Assembly: GCA_013180625.2 (NCBI GenBank)
Contig: SNVD02003180.1
Span: 62,001-126,000, forward strand
Origin: Boswellia sacra
Lineage: Eukaryota > Streptophyta > Magnoliopsida > Sapindales > Burseraceae
Direction of reading: 5' to 3'
Length of the DNA stretch: 64,000 nucleotides
Position 1 is the first letter of the stretch. Every line of letters begins with the position of its first letter. Positions 45,530 through 56,369 of this stretch are shown here, piece after piece. Position numbers and translations under genes: made by a program. The notes below the pieces were generated by a model. That model was not told the origin of the DNA, searched no databases, and saw nothing but the letters and a program-made list of their open reading frames with translations.

Positions 45530-46692
45530 AGTTTGAAGAGCTTGATGGTGGAATTGTGTATATGGGCAATGATGATATTTGCCATACTGCTGGGATAGGT
45601 TCGATCCGATTGATGAATCAAGATGGACTGACTAGAGTTCTGACAGATGTTCGGTATGTACCGAAGTTGAAGAAGAATCTCATCTCTTTGGGAGCCTTGG
45701 AATCTAAAGGCTGTGCTATTCGAAATGGTATTCTGAGGGTCACTTCAGGCGCTCTTGTGGTATTGAAAGGCACTAGGAGGAACAACTTGTATTACTATAA
45801 TGGTAGTACGGTTATTGGATCAACTGCTATGGTTTCTGATAATGATACAGATTCAGAGATCACTAGACTGTGGCATATGCGATTGGGACATGCAGGTGAG
45901 AAAGCCTTATTCAGTTTGGTGAAACGAGGCTTATTGAAAGGTGCAAAGACCTGCAAGCTAGATTTTTGTGAGCATTGTGTTCTGGGAAAGCAGAAGAAAG
46001 TGAAAGTTGGCACTGCTATTCATAATACTAAGGGTATTCTTGATTATGTTCACTCAAATGAGTGGGGACCTACCAAAACCGCATCGATGAGAGGTAGGTA
46101 CTACTTTGTTACTTTTGTTGATGACTTTTTTAGAAGAACTTGGGTGTACTGTTTGAAATCAAAAGATGATGTACTTGGTGCTCTCCTTAAATGGGAAAAG
46201 ATGATTGAGACACAAACTGGCAAGAAGATCAAGCATCTCAGAACAGATAATGGTGGTGAGTATTGCAGTGATCAATTTTTGAAATTGTGTCAAGATGAAA
46301 GTATTGTACGTCATTTTACTGTTAGAGGTACACCACAGCAGAATGGGGTGGCAGAATGCATGAACCGAACATTGTTGGAGAAAGTTCGATGTATGTTGTC
46401 CAATGCTGGGTTGGACAAGGAATTTTGGGTTGAGGCTGTGACTTATGCGTGTCATCTCATTAATCGTCTACCTTCAGCTGCTATTAGTGATAGAACTCCA
46501 TTGGAGGTATGGTCTGGACAACCTGTTTTTGATTATGATTCTTTACATGTTTTTTGTTCGACTGCATATTATCATGTGAAAGAATCTAAGCTGGATCCTA
46601 GAGCCAAGAAAAAGATTTTCTTGGGATTTGCTTCAGGAGTAAAAGGATATCGTCTTTGGTGTCCTAGTTCAAGGAAGATTGTATCCAGTTGA
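45522..46692 (+). pseudogene. Copia integrase region, catalytic Asp replaced
   Basis: Open from the hAT edge to a TGA at 46690-46692 (a TGG Trp codon in relatives). The pre-integrase zinc finger is H-H-C-C (LWHMRLGH and FCEHC, near 45870-45980). In the integrase core the first catalytic Asp of the usual HSD-xWGP motif is Asn here (HSNEWGP, codon AAT at 46057-46059). The second Asp (LRTDNGGEY) and the Glu (PQQNGVAE) remain. The C-terminal part (LIGYASGVKGYRLW-like) is recognisable. Loss of the first Asp alone should abolish strand transfer. Confidence 0.9.
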
Positions 46693-46788
46693 GATGTGAC
46701 ATTTGATGAGTCTTCAATATTGAAGAAATCAAAAAATCAGACAAAGGTGAATGGTACTCTACAGCAGGTGGAGCATACTCAACAGTAG

Positions 46789-47692
46789 GTGGAGTTTGAA
46801 ACGACAACATTGAACCCAGTTAGATCTGTTGAGACAGATGATGGAGTGGGTTCTACTCAGGAACCTCAACAGCAACAAGAATCTATTGCAATTAATAGGC
46901 CAAGACGTGAGATTCGCAGACTTGCTCGATTTGCTGATATGGTGGCTTATGCACTTCCAATTGTAGATGATGATTTTCCTTCCACTTATAAAGACGCAGT
47001 TAGATGTTCCGAAGTTGATCAGTGGAAGACAACTATGAGCGAAGAGATGCAATCTCTTCAAAAGAATGAAACTTGGGAGCTAGCTCAACTACCGAAGGGT
47101 AAAAAGGCAATTGGGTGCAAATGGGTATATACAAAGAAAGATGGATTTCCTGACAAGAATGATGTCCGCTACAAGGCAAGGTTGGTGGCTAAAAGCTACG
47201 CTCAGAGGGAAGGAATTGACTACAATGAGGTATTTTCTCCAGTTGTGAAACATTCTTCCATTAGAATTTTGTTGGCCTTGGTAGCTTAGATGAATATGGA
47301 ACTAGTTCAACTTGATGTAAAAACTGCATTTTTACATGGTGACTTGGAAGAGGAAATCTATATGACTCAGCCAAAGGGATTCAAAGTTGCTAGTAAGGAA
47401 AATTTGTGTGCAAACTAAAAAGATCGCTTTATGGTTTGAAGCAATCTCCAAGGCAGTGGTACAAGCGATTTGATCGGTTTATGTGGGTCAGAGGTACACA
47501 AGAAGCAAATTTGATAATTGTGTGTATTTTCAGAGGCTACGTGATGGTTCTTTCATTTATCTACTCTTGTATGTTGATGATATGTTGATAGCTTCGACGA
47601 ATGTTGAAGAAATTGCAAAGTTGAAGACTCAGTTGAATCGAGAGTTTGAGATGAAAGATTTGGGTGAAGCTAAGAAGATACTAGATATGTAG
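46789..47692 (+). pseudogene. Copia reverse transcriptase, broken
   Basis: Preceded by a TAG at 46786. The frame contains [30 protein letters not shown], then a TAG at 47287, [19 protein letters not shown], and two one-base deletions near 47407 and 47483. The polymerase box YVDD is intact at 47570-47581. A TAG ends the segment at 47690. Domain order and motifs are those of Ty1/copia RT. Confidence 0.9.
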
Positions 47693-47725
47693 ATTAGCAG
47701 AGATAAACGGAGAGGCAAGATTCGT

Positions 47726-48547
47726 TTGACTCAGAAGCAGTACCTGAAGAAGGTATTACAACGGTTTGGCATTATAGAGCAGTCAAAACCCGTAAGTACC
47801 CCACTTGCTCCTCATATGAAGCTTAGTGCATCTTTATCTCCTAGTACAGATGAGGAACGAGAGTATATGTCTCGAGTTCCATATGCTAATGCAGTTGGTA
47901 GCCTGATGTATGCTATAGTGTGTACAAGACCCGACATTTCACATGCAGTTGGAGTTATGAGCAGGTACATGCATGATCCTAGTAAAGGACATTGGCAAGC
48001 AGTGAAATGGATTCTACGGTATTTGCTGAAAACCATAGATGTTGGCTTAGTCTTTGAGAGAGATGATACGTGTGATCAGTATGCTATTGGTTATGTTGAT
48101 TCAGATTATGCTGGTGATTTGGATAAACGTCAGTCGACAACCGGTTATGTGTTTACTCTTGTAAGAGCACCAGTGAGTTGGAAGTCTACTTTATAGTCTA
48201 CAGTGGCTTTGTCTACTACAGAGGCAGAGTATATGGCAATGACAGAGGCTGTGAAGGAAGCTATTTGGTTACAAGGATTGCTGGATGAATTGGGAATAGG
48301 GTAGAAGAAGATCACTCTTTATTTTGACAGTCAGAGTGCTATCCACTTAGCGAAGAATCCAGTGTTTCATGTTCGTACGAAGCATATTGATGTTCAGTAT
48401 CATTTTGTGCGGAAGATTATTGATAAAGGGAGAATCTTACTTCAGAAGATTGGGACTGTCGAGAATCCCGCAGATATGTTGACTAAGGTTGTGACAGCGA
48501 TCAAGTTCAGTCATTGTTTGGACTTGATCAACATTGTGCGAGTTTGA
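47726..48547 (+). pseudogene. Copia RNase H and C terminus, broken
   Basis: Connection region (RPDISHAVGVMSRYM) then RNase H with active-site acidic residues in [18 protein letters not shown] and YFDSQSAI. It closes with RTKHIDVQYHF and PADMLTK and the natural TGA at 48545-48547. TAG codons at 48194 and 48302 interrupt it. Both stand where copia relatives have CAG (Gln). Confidence 0.9.
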
Positions 48548-48636
48548 CCGCGCCATTGGGTGCATTTGGAGGCGTTGCAGCTGTGATAGAGAATATAGGA
48601 CAAAGAAGAGTTTTGTGGTGGATTGGCTAAATCGCC

Positions 48637-48648
48637 AAGGTGGAGAAT
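48637..48648 (+). other. Polypurine-like tract of the copia element
   Basis: AAGGTGGAGAAT directly before the 3' LTR, the usual plus-strand priming site in this lineage. Confidence 0.8.
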
Positions 48649-49205
48649 TGTTGGAGTTTTGACTTTTTAGCCATTTGTGTGTATGTGTGCAAGAATCCCA
48701 CATGGAGTGGGAGTCATTGTGTTGGAGAGACTTGGGCTTATAAGTTAAAGCCAAGTCTTCTCACTTAGGTATCCCAATTGAAACTTTCCTTCACCCCTCC
48801 ATATTGTGTAAGATCTCGTATAAGACCTCATAGTTTAGGGCCTTAAAGTTTGTAATATTTGCTTTTTTTCTCTTTTGATTTTGGGTATTTTAGTATTACC
48901 CAATTGTTTGGGTAATTACAGTTTGGCCCAACTGTTCGGGTAATTACAGTTTGACCCAATAGTTGTGGTATTTGTATTGTGGCTCAAAAGTTTGTAATTC
49001 TCTTTGAAGATAGTGAAAGGTTTCTTCAGCGGCGCCCAAAGACGTAGATAACAATACCAAACCTCGTTAAATCTTGGTGTTCTTTCTATTTCTGCATTGT
49101 TGATTGATTGGCTGCTCTTTAGTTGCTATTATATTCAATTATTTGGCATAGTTTGTGGTTGTGCATTTGGTTGTTTTGTTGGTATCGCTTCCGCTTTGCG
49201 CAACA
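48649..49205 (+). repeat. 3' LTR of the copia element
   Basis: 557 bp, same ends as the 5' LTR. It differs by about 30-35 substitutions, mostly transitions, and a 14-bp gap near 48840 (CCTTTTAGTAAGGA present in the 5' LTR). Confidence 0.95.
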
Positions 49206-49598
49206 TGACTTGTCAATAATTGGCTTTCCAAGAACATGACGGCCTCCAAAAGTATTTCGTCAGTTGTTTGGATTTACCTTCTACCCCGTCATCTCCATGA
49301 ATTCCTCGCACTTTTACATAATTCTTTTTACTTATTTTTTCTTCAAAATTGGATTCTTTTTATGGCAGCTGTTGTGGTATTTGTCATTCATGTTTCATCT
49401 CTTCAAACTCCTCTTTAGGTTTTTTTTTTTTAATTATAAATTCTACTTATTCTTTAACTGTTGAAAGCTACTTAATATATACCATTATATTTGTGAAGCT
49501 TCATTTTTATTCATTTGTGATAAGTTTTCACATTTAAGCAGCTAGCATCTTTAACTCTTATTATTTGAAATTTTTGAGATTGTTTCTCTTGTTGTCAG

Positions 49599-51475
49599 AG
49601 AGTGCGAGACCTACCTCTTCTACTGGGGAGACTGCTTCCAGAATTGTTGGACCCTCAGGGATCACTTCCTTCTGTCACAAGAGCACGTATTTATGCAAAA
49701 AGTAAAGTCACTCTAAAACCATGGAAGCTTTTGTATTAGTATTTAACGTTACACTTAATATCCCTCTCCATAAACGGCATGCATTCTTTAAATATGTAAT
49801 ATTTGTGTGTGCTTTTTGTTTTTTTTTTTTTGACTAGCTGTATTCATATTTTTCTATGCCAAATGTGCTTTGATTTTCTTCTATTAGAGGTTATTTGACA
49901 TGCATTGGAACTCAAACGATAACAGTGAGTTAAAAATTTATGATATGGATTTGGTTTGACCCACTAAATAAATTTTACTGGTAATTATAGCATAAAGTTT
50001 TTCACTGACAATAAGGAATTTTGTATGGTAATCTGAGGACTTGGGTTGACATATGCAATTAAGTAGAAAAAATTGGTACTGGTATTTTTAGTTTGTGAAA
50101 GTTATTACTAGATGGGCATGCGACTGTGGCAACCCGCTAAAAAATATATATGAGATTAAAGAATAGAAAAATGCTGGATTGGTAAATTTTTATTGAATAT
50201 CCTTTTCAAGGATTTTATGCCCTTGCATTTTTCATATGCAGTTCCCTTTTTCATTTTTTGATTTGATGTCTTTCATTAAGTATGCAACATAAACTCACTT
50301 GTCTGCTAGAGTTGTGCCATTTTGTGCCCTATTTAACTCATTTTAGCTGACAAAAAATAGATCAAGTAAACAAATAAATTAATTAAGATGGCAAATATAT
50401 CTTGACGTTTCACATTTGTTGTTCCATTATCTAAAAGCCTTGTTCCGTTTATATTATTTGTCTAGGTTCATTTTAATTGTTTCCATCTCATTTCCATCCT
50501 GTGAACCATTTCTTCAGCACTTTTGTATTGTTGGTTTCAACTGTGAAAAAAAAGGGACTTTGTCAAATAATGGCTAATTGAGATTACGTCAAGAAATTGT
50601 GGATCTGATGATGCAGCAGAAAATCTATGTATTTATATGTAATAGGAGAAGTATCAGTGAGCCATTTGCTGAAAATGGTGAAAAAGTCGGGAGAATTTGT
50701 CATGTGGTGCAAAGCTCTTTGGTCCATTATCCAAGAGCTTGAAATTTGGGTTTTGAGCCATTGAGGGCTCTGAGACAATGTTGTGAAATTGCTAGAAGTG
50801 TTTTTCCATTCTGAATTGATTGAATAAATTTATAACAGCTTGATAGGGATTATAAAAAAGATTAGGAAAGATAAAATTCTCCCGTGAGCTTGGGAATCAC
50901 TAATTACAGGGAAAAAAATTAGCTAACTGTACAAATAATAAAATACACTAATCTAAAATGTTTTACCTTTTTTTTCTTTTTTTCCAATATAATCAAATAT
51001 ACCTATGTAGTTTGTTAAGACAGATTCTTCAACAAGAAGGTCTGTTCTATTCAAGCAGCAGCTGTTAATGGTAATAAAAGACTCCAAAGTCTTTGTGCAA
51101 TAAGATAACTATTTTTGCTTGTTATTTTTCTTTGCTTAAATCTGCATCCTTAAGGTCCATGTTAAGAGGATTAATTTTTATCAGTTTTTCATGGAAGGGT
51201 TCTTATTCTTTCTTTTAATTACACACGATCGATATGGCTTGCTATCTACATACTGATTCCCTACGACATTATTGCAGAAGGTATCTTTGCGGCCCTATAT
51301 TTTAAATAAAGTTTTATTACAGTAATGAAAACATGACATTATAATCTACTATTGGTTTAATTCGTCGGGAGTTTTGGGCATCATTGGCTTCGGGGATGAT
51401 CTCATTCTTCTACTTATATCATTATTGCTGCATGCCCTTTATCGATCAGTTCTGTATCGCCGTCATACTCGTTGA
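49599..51475 (+). pseudogene. RNF170-like pseudogene, 5'-truncated copy
   Basis: Three exon relics match exons 3-5 of the intact gene at 56370-61665. They are 49599-49701 (VRDLPLLLGRLLPELLDPQG; one extra A at the 3' edge), 51225-51280 (a 4-bp CGAT duplication after ACGAT) and 51369-51475 (ALYRSVLYRRHTR). The acceptor before the second has become TTACAC (TTGCAG in the intact gene) and that before the third CGTCGG (CCTCAG). The RING exons are absent upstream. With the start lost, two acceptors lost and frame changes, it cannot encode the ligase. The copia element sits in what was its intron 2. Confidence 0.9.
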
Positions 51476-52773
51476 CGTGCATGAACTCTCGTCAAGGTAG
51501 CATGTTTACAATGGACAGAAAGTGCAACAATATTTTAGACAATTGATTGACAGTGTAAGATTATTTTTCATCGTTGCAATTTCGGGATGTTTGTAATTGA
51601 TGTTGATTATTGGTCAGGTGGCCTGCACGGGAATTTGGATCTTTACAAACTGGGGAAACAAAGATAGTGAAAATTGAATTGGGCATATACTTTGAATTAC
51701 TTCAATTCACTTTGAAATTTTATTGGAATTTTATTATACGTTTGTTTGCTACGAAGCCCCTAATTCGATGAAAAGGTGGACTAACCTATCCGGAAAATTT
51801 GCTTTTTTAAGTTGTTTTGTGAGTGCCAGATGTAAGTGGCTGAATTTTTTTCGCCTTGGCGAAGTGTGAAGTTGTATGTTTGTTTCATGACAACATGACA
51901 TCTTATTCATGCTTGTCAAAGATTGCTTGACACTAATATAAGTATCTGGGAGTAGTTTCTCTTTTTTGACCAAAGCTTGAGGTGAATGTGGTCAAAGGGT
52001 ATGTTATTTGATTCAGAAGTGGCAGTTTAATCTTGAAAATGATTAGGCACCCTCCCACGTAAGGGTTTGTTATTTATTTATTTTCATGAATATTAGTAAA
52101 TTTCATGGCTATACTTTCGTCTTAAAAGGTTGAAAGGAGTGGGGGTCTTCCTCGAGGAGTGGAGTAGAAACTTTTCTATTTCGGTTTCATTCAATTTTAT
52201 GTAATGAAGAAGTTAATTATTAAATGTTTCATTTAAATTATTTTGAGTGTATATGATCTGCGAAAAATATTTTAATAGAAACAAATAGTTATAGGAAATA
52301 TTATGAACTTTACTCATCGAGATATGTAAACATAAACTGTTAAATACGTTAAAACTTTTATTTGTTATTTATTTTAATATTTTAAAATATCTTCCTTCAC
52401 AAAGTAATTCAAACCAACACCAATTATTCAAGAAAAAAAATATTAAAAACATATATAACAAAATAACACAACTCAATTCGGTTTATAATTTTTATTAAGG
52501 TTTCAAAATGGCAATATGTGTGTGTGTTTGTGTGCCATCCTTGATCTTGGCATAGCAAAAAATAAATTTTTTGTTCCTTTAATGTGACGACCTTTTCTGT
52601 ATGACATTGATGTCCAGGCCCGTGACCCGTGGTTTTCATCAGTCAACATAACTTTAACTACCATGTGACATGTTAAAAGCAGAATAATATATTTCCAAAG
52701 CCTAGCAGGAAACATAAACACTAAATTTCAGAGTCATTTAAAAATCTAAATAATTTTTTTTATTACCAAAATG
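51476..52773. other. Duplicated 3' flank, left arm
   Basis: Non-coding, co-linear with about 61666-63047. It includes the pseudogene's former 3' untranslated region. Confidence 0.6.
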
Positions 52774-53196
52774 TTAAAATTCGATATAATTTTGCATTGA
52801 AAGTAAGGAAGAGATTAAAAAAAAAAACACTTGCAAATTCTTTAATGCAACATAAGTCACAAATCTTTGTGGATGAAATTTGTTCCTATAACCCCACAAA
52901 ATGGGAACAAAAATTATGGCCCAACTGTTTTTTAATTTTCTGTCATATATTTCTAAAACGCAATAATTATTTGAAATTAAAACTAACATCAATATGTTGT
53001 CTATAGATGTAACAACGTTAAAAAAATTCAAAATTATAATTGAAGAATAACAAAGTTCACATCCATCAAAGATTATATAAAACCATATTTTCAGATAATT
53101 ATTAGAACAAAAAAATAAAAAAAGAAGGAATCCACAAAATAGAGGCTTAGGAATAAGAGTGAAAAAACGGGGGAATGGCCGCATTAGAGGAAACAT
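52774..53196 (-). other. Conserved block with a 140-codon minus frame, left arm
   Basis: The matching frame in the right arm is 63048-63446 (132 codons), and the inner 110 residues are almost identical. The translation is hydrophobic, with no family I recognise. Because the DNA itself is nearly identical over 52855-53020 (about 3 differences in 190 by eye), the open frame may simply be a by-product. A real short membrane-protein gene is possible but unproven. Confidence 0.3.
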
Positions 53197-53481
53197 AAGA
53201 GAATAGCTTGTTCCGAGGTAAATGAGAGCTTAAAAAAAAAAATAAATAAATAAAAATAAAAATTGCAATTGATTTTAGTTTAATGCTGATATTGTAAATA
53301 GGATGATGGCAATTTTGTAAGTTTATGATTGTGGTAGTTTAGTAATTAGCGTTCAAAAAATAAGGCATTAACGTTTTAATAAATTGTTATAATATGGGTT
53401 AGATATTTTCACCCAACCCAATCTCCACCGTACATTTGTTAACTGCTTATTGGATGAAGGGCGGTGGAGAGGCTGTGAAGC

Positions 53482-53492
53482 TAAGTATATAA
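53482..53492 (+). promoter_or_regulatory. TATA-like box at the end of the left arm
   Basis: AGTATATAAAA in a conserved setting (GAGGCTGTGAAGCTAAG before, GTCATTTGTAAAATGCACC after). The right arm keeps TATATA but is followed by CCCCC. It could be a promoter for transcription into 53500-53650; no gene is seen there. Confidence 0.3.
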
Positions 53493-53555
53493 AACCCTCC
53501 CCGTCATTTGTAAAATGCACCAATCAATGAAAAGGTCTTTTACTTCAACTACTAT

Positions 53556-55434
53556 TGTCTCCATCTCCTCACCACGTTCGTCTTGTCTCTTTTCCTAATT
53601 TATTCTTTGGCCTTTTATCCGCGGCCCCACATCCTTCATTTCTCCCGTCAGCTTTGCAAGACAATAAAATCATTAATTCTTTCTTATTTATTAGATTAAC
53701 ATTATCACTCATTCCACTATTTTCCTAAAATTAAGCAAATATAATTATTTATTGTTATTATTATTATTATTTTCAAAAAGTTAACCTGGGAGACAAGCTC
53801 ATAATAAGATGTACATCTAACATATTTATATTTAAGAGGACACATTTTTATAAGTGCATTAATTAATGGCTCAACTGATCGAGTGACAATAATATTATTA
53901 TTTTTTTAATATCATTATAGCTTGAAAATGCACAACTCACACAATGAGGATATTCATGATATTAGAGATGTGCGTAATTATCCGACTTGATCCGATCCAA
54001 TCGAGTTTGTTAGGTTGGTTAAGTCCTAATCGATTTTTGTTAAGTTGTAATCCGAAATCATGTGTGTAACTTCGGGTTTTTAGTGATCGGATCATATTCG
54101 GGTTTTAATTCTTTAACCCAACAGAAACTAGCCCTGACAACTCTTTAAAAAAAAATTGACAGTGCCATGTGTCATCATATTATTGGAAAGCATAATTTTT
54201 TTTGTTTATAAATTTTGTAATTTTTTGTCTTAAATCTGAATATATCTAAATTAAACTGAAATCCAAATAAGTGTAAATATAAAAATCTAACTGATATGAT
54301 TATTTTTTTATTTTAACATCTGAATTGAATGTCTGTAAACTAATATTTTTACAAATATATCCCTATTTATATATACTATTTTCACTTGTGATTTTATTTT
54401 ACATAACAAAAATATTTGTATACCAAAATTTGTTATAAATTTAATTTACTTAAATGCATATAATTGATAGAGAAGTTATTTTTTTAAAGAATTTTTTATA
54501 TAAAAAGCTAAATGATCATAAAATAATTTTAAAAATATATGGAGAATCATAGTATAAATTATAAATAAATACTAATGTTTCAAAGTTAAAATGTTAGGCT
54601 ATATACAAATTGATCATAAATAAATTTTTATAAGGGCATTTAAAAGAATTAAAGGAGTAATAAATAATCTAATCATTTGCATTGAGATAAAAGTTATAAT
54701 TTTTAGATTTTTTTCATTCTGAAAATGTCTTATATTAAGTCTTAAGTAAAAAAACACCATAATAAGATTTGAAGTCTGAGAATAAGTTAAATTTAGACTT
54801 CAGATTGAAAAACAATAAGCCCCTTTATTACTTTTGTTTTAGATAAGTTTAACATTTTTTTTGTTTTAGATAAGTTTAAGTATTGCTTATGGTAGATATG
54901 AATTTTCTATTTTTTACTTAATTATAATAATATTTATTTAATTTTATAACAAATTTATTCCATTTAAAAGTTTTTTTTTTTAATTGTTAGATCCAATAGT
55001 TATTTTTATCCCTTGTTAGTTATTTATTCCATTTAAAACCTTGGGGGTGTGTCTGTTTGCTGGCATTTATGACGCTGTTCCGAAAATTATTCTTCAAACC
55101 TGGATTGTTTTATGCTAGCCGTAGTGGTATTTATCAATTCATATTTCATATTTCATAATTCATCTTCGCCAACTCCTTAAAATCTCTTAATATCATTGAC
55201 CAAATTAAGAATAATTTGAACGCCTCAATTCGTCATTATACTAATTTAATTAACCGAAAATTTATGATTCTTTTAACTAATATCTTATTACAAATATGTT
55301 TTATTATAAAATTTCAAAAATATAATACAAAAAATATGTTTAACTATATAAACTAGCTACCAATAATTATTATCCTATTATATGATAAAAATATTCTAAT
55401 TAAATTACCAAAAATTTAAATGTATTAATTTTAC

Positions 55435-55438
<4 letters not shown>
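53556..55438. other. AT-rich intergenic, no gene
   Basis: No open frame or known domain. The stretch 53963-54140 (TAGAGATGTGCGTAATTATCC, repeated GATCCGATCC and CGGGTTTT words) looks like part of a hAT-type MITE without a visible partner end. Confidence 0.4.

Positions 55439-55468
<30 letters not shown>
55439..55468. repeat. AT microsatellite (15 repeats)
   Basis: Uninterrupted AT dinucleotides, followed by TTATTATTA. Confidence 0.95.
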
Positions 55469-55472
<4 letters not shown>

Positions 55473-55498
55473 ATTATTAAAAAAAACTTGATTGTATT

Positions 55499-56000
55499 AA
55501 GGGGTGGGATTCGTGTCGTGTCGTGTCGACTCATTTAATTATCGTGTCAAAACATGAAATACAAATCCACCCGATTATTAAACGTATTACCCACGTGTCG
55601 TAATCGTATCATATTTAATTCGCATAATTTACTTAATTGTTTAACTTAGTTATACATAATATATTATATTCTCCATATTTAAATCAATTAAAATTATTTT
55701 TAAAATATAAACCATTGTTAGTATAAAATATTATTAAAATCATCATAATTTATTATTTTACAAATTAATTTATTTTATAGTATAAAAATTTCAGTTTTAT
55801 AATATATATATTGTACGTAGGTAATAATTTATATCATTGAATGAATTTACATATTAAGGATATATAAAATATATTTAACTATTCGTATCATTAAACATGT
55901 TGGCGTGTTGAATACCTTCAACACTAACCCGACCTATTTATTAATCGTATAACGTGTTCGTGTCGTGTTCGCGGATTTGTGTCAAAAATTCCGGCCTCTA
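55499..56000. mobile_element. hAT-type MITE, 502 bp
   Basis: Flanked by an exact 8-bp duplication ATTGTATT (55491-55498 and 56001-56008). The left end AAGGGGTGGGATTCGTGTCG and the right end on minus TAGAGGCCGGAATTTTTGAC are imperfect inverted repeats. The subterminal repeats GTGTCGTGTCGTGTC and CGTGTTCGTGTCGTGTTCG mirror each other. AT-rich core, no frame. It lies about 370 bp before the RNF170-like start codon, so it may form part of that promoter region. Confidence 0.85.
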
Positions 56001-56369
56001 ATTGTATTTTAGTATTTTAATTTCTATAGGACAATAGCGTTAGTTTACAAAATATCTGGATTGTGACGTGACTGGACGAAATCCAAAAAGGTAAGAACCC
56101 ATGATCATGCACAAACTGAATTTAACTGCAGATAGACTCTTCATGACAAGAAATATTACAGAAATTATTGCATCATCACATCCTCCGTCAGCTGAGTGAC
56201 GACAGCCACTCCCAGTCAGAACGCGTTTGAAAGTTGGAGTGTGGAAGGAGAAAGCTCGTTAACCCCAGCCGCCCCATTGTCATTCCCACACCTACTTTAA
56301 CATAGATTATATGGGTTACTATTATTGTCACCGGAAAAGAATGAAGAAAAAAGACAAAGACAGAGACAA

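Larger units (their letters stand above)
42512..49205 (+). mobile_element. Complete Ty1/copia retrotransposon, Tork/Tnt1-like
   Basis: Both LTRs, primer site, gag-pol order (Gag, PR, INT, RT, RNase H) and purine-rich tract are present. Flanks are a perfect 5-bp duplication TGACT (42507-42511 and 49206-49210). The right arm of the duplication shows the empty site at about 59462-59475. The element is 6694 bp including a nested 1336-bp hAT element. Gag-pol is disabled by seven stops, two frameshifts, the insertion and a changed integrase residue. LTRs differ by roughly 6 percent (hand count), so insertion is a few million years old at usual plant rates. Confidence 0.95.
41928..53555 (+). repeat. 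Left arm of the RNF170-like duplication
   Basis: Co-linear with 59010-63800 once the copia element is removed. It starts in sequence equal to RNF170 intron 2 (TTAGCTTCTC, GGGCCTTAGTG) and runs through the last three exons and about 2 kb of downstream DNA. Exon 3 differs at 14 of 102 positions between arms by my count. The RING exons are missing on this side; the left edge abuts the LTR-like DNA at 41000-41927. Confidence 0.9.

Noticed and set aside
55439..55468. AT run as a possible origin or matrix attachment site
   Set aside because: A plain dinucleotide microsatellite; nothing else supports such a role.
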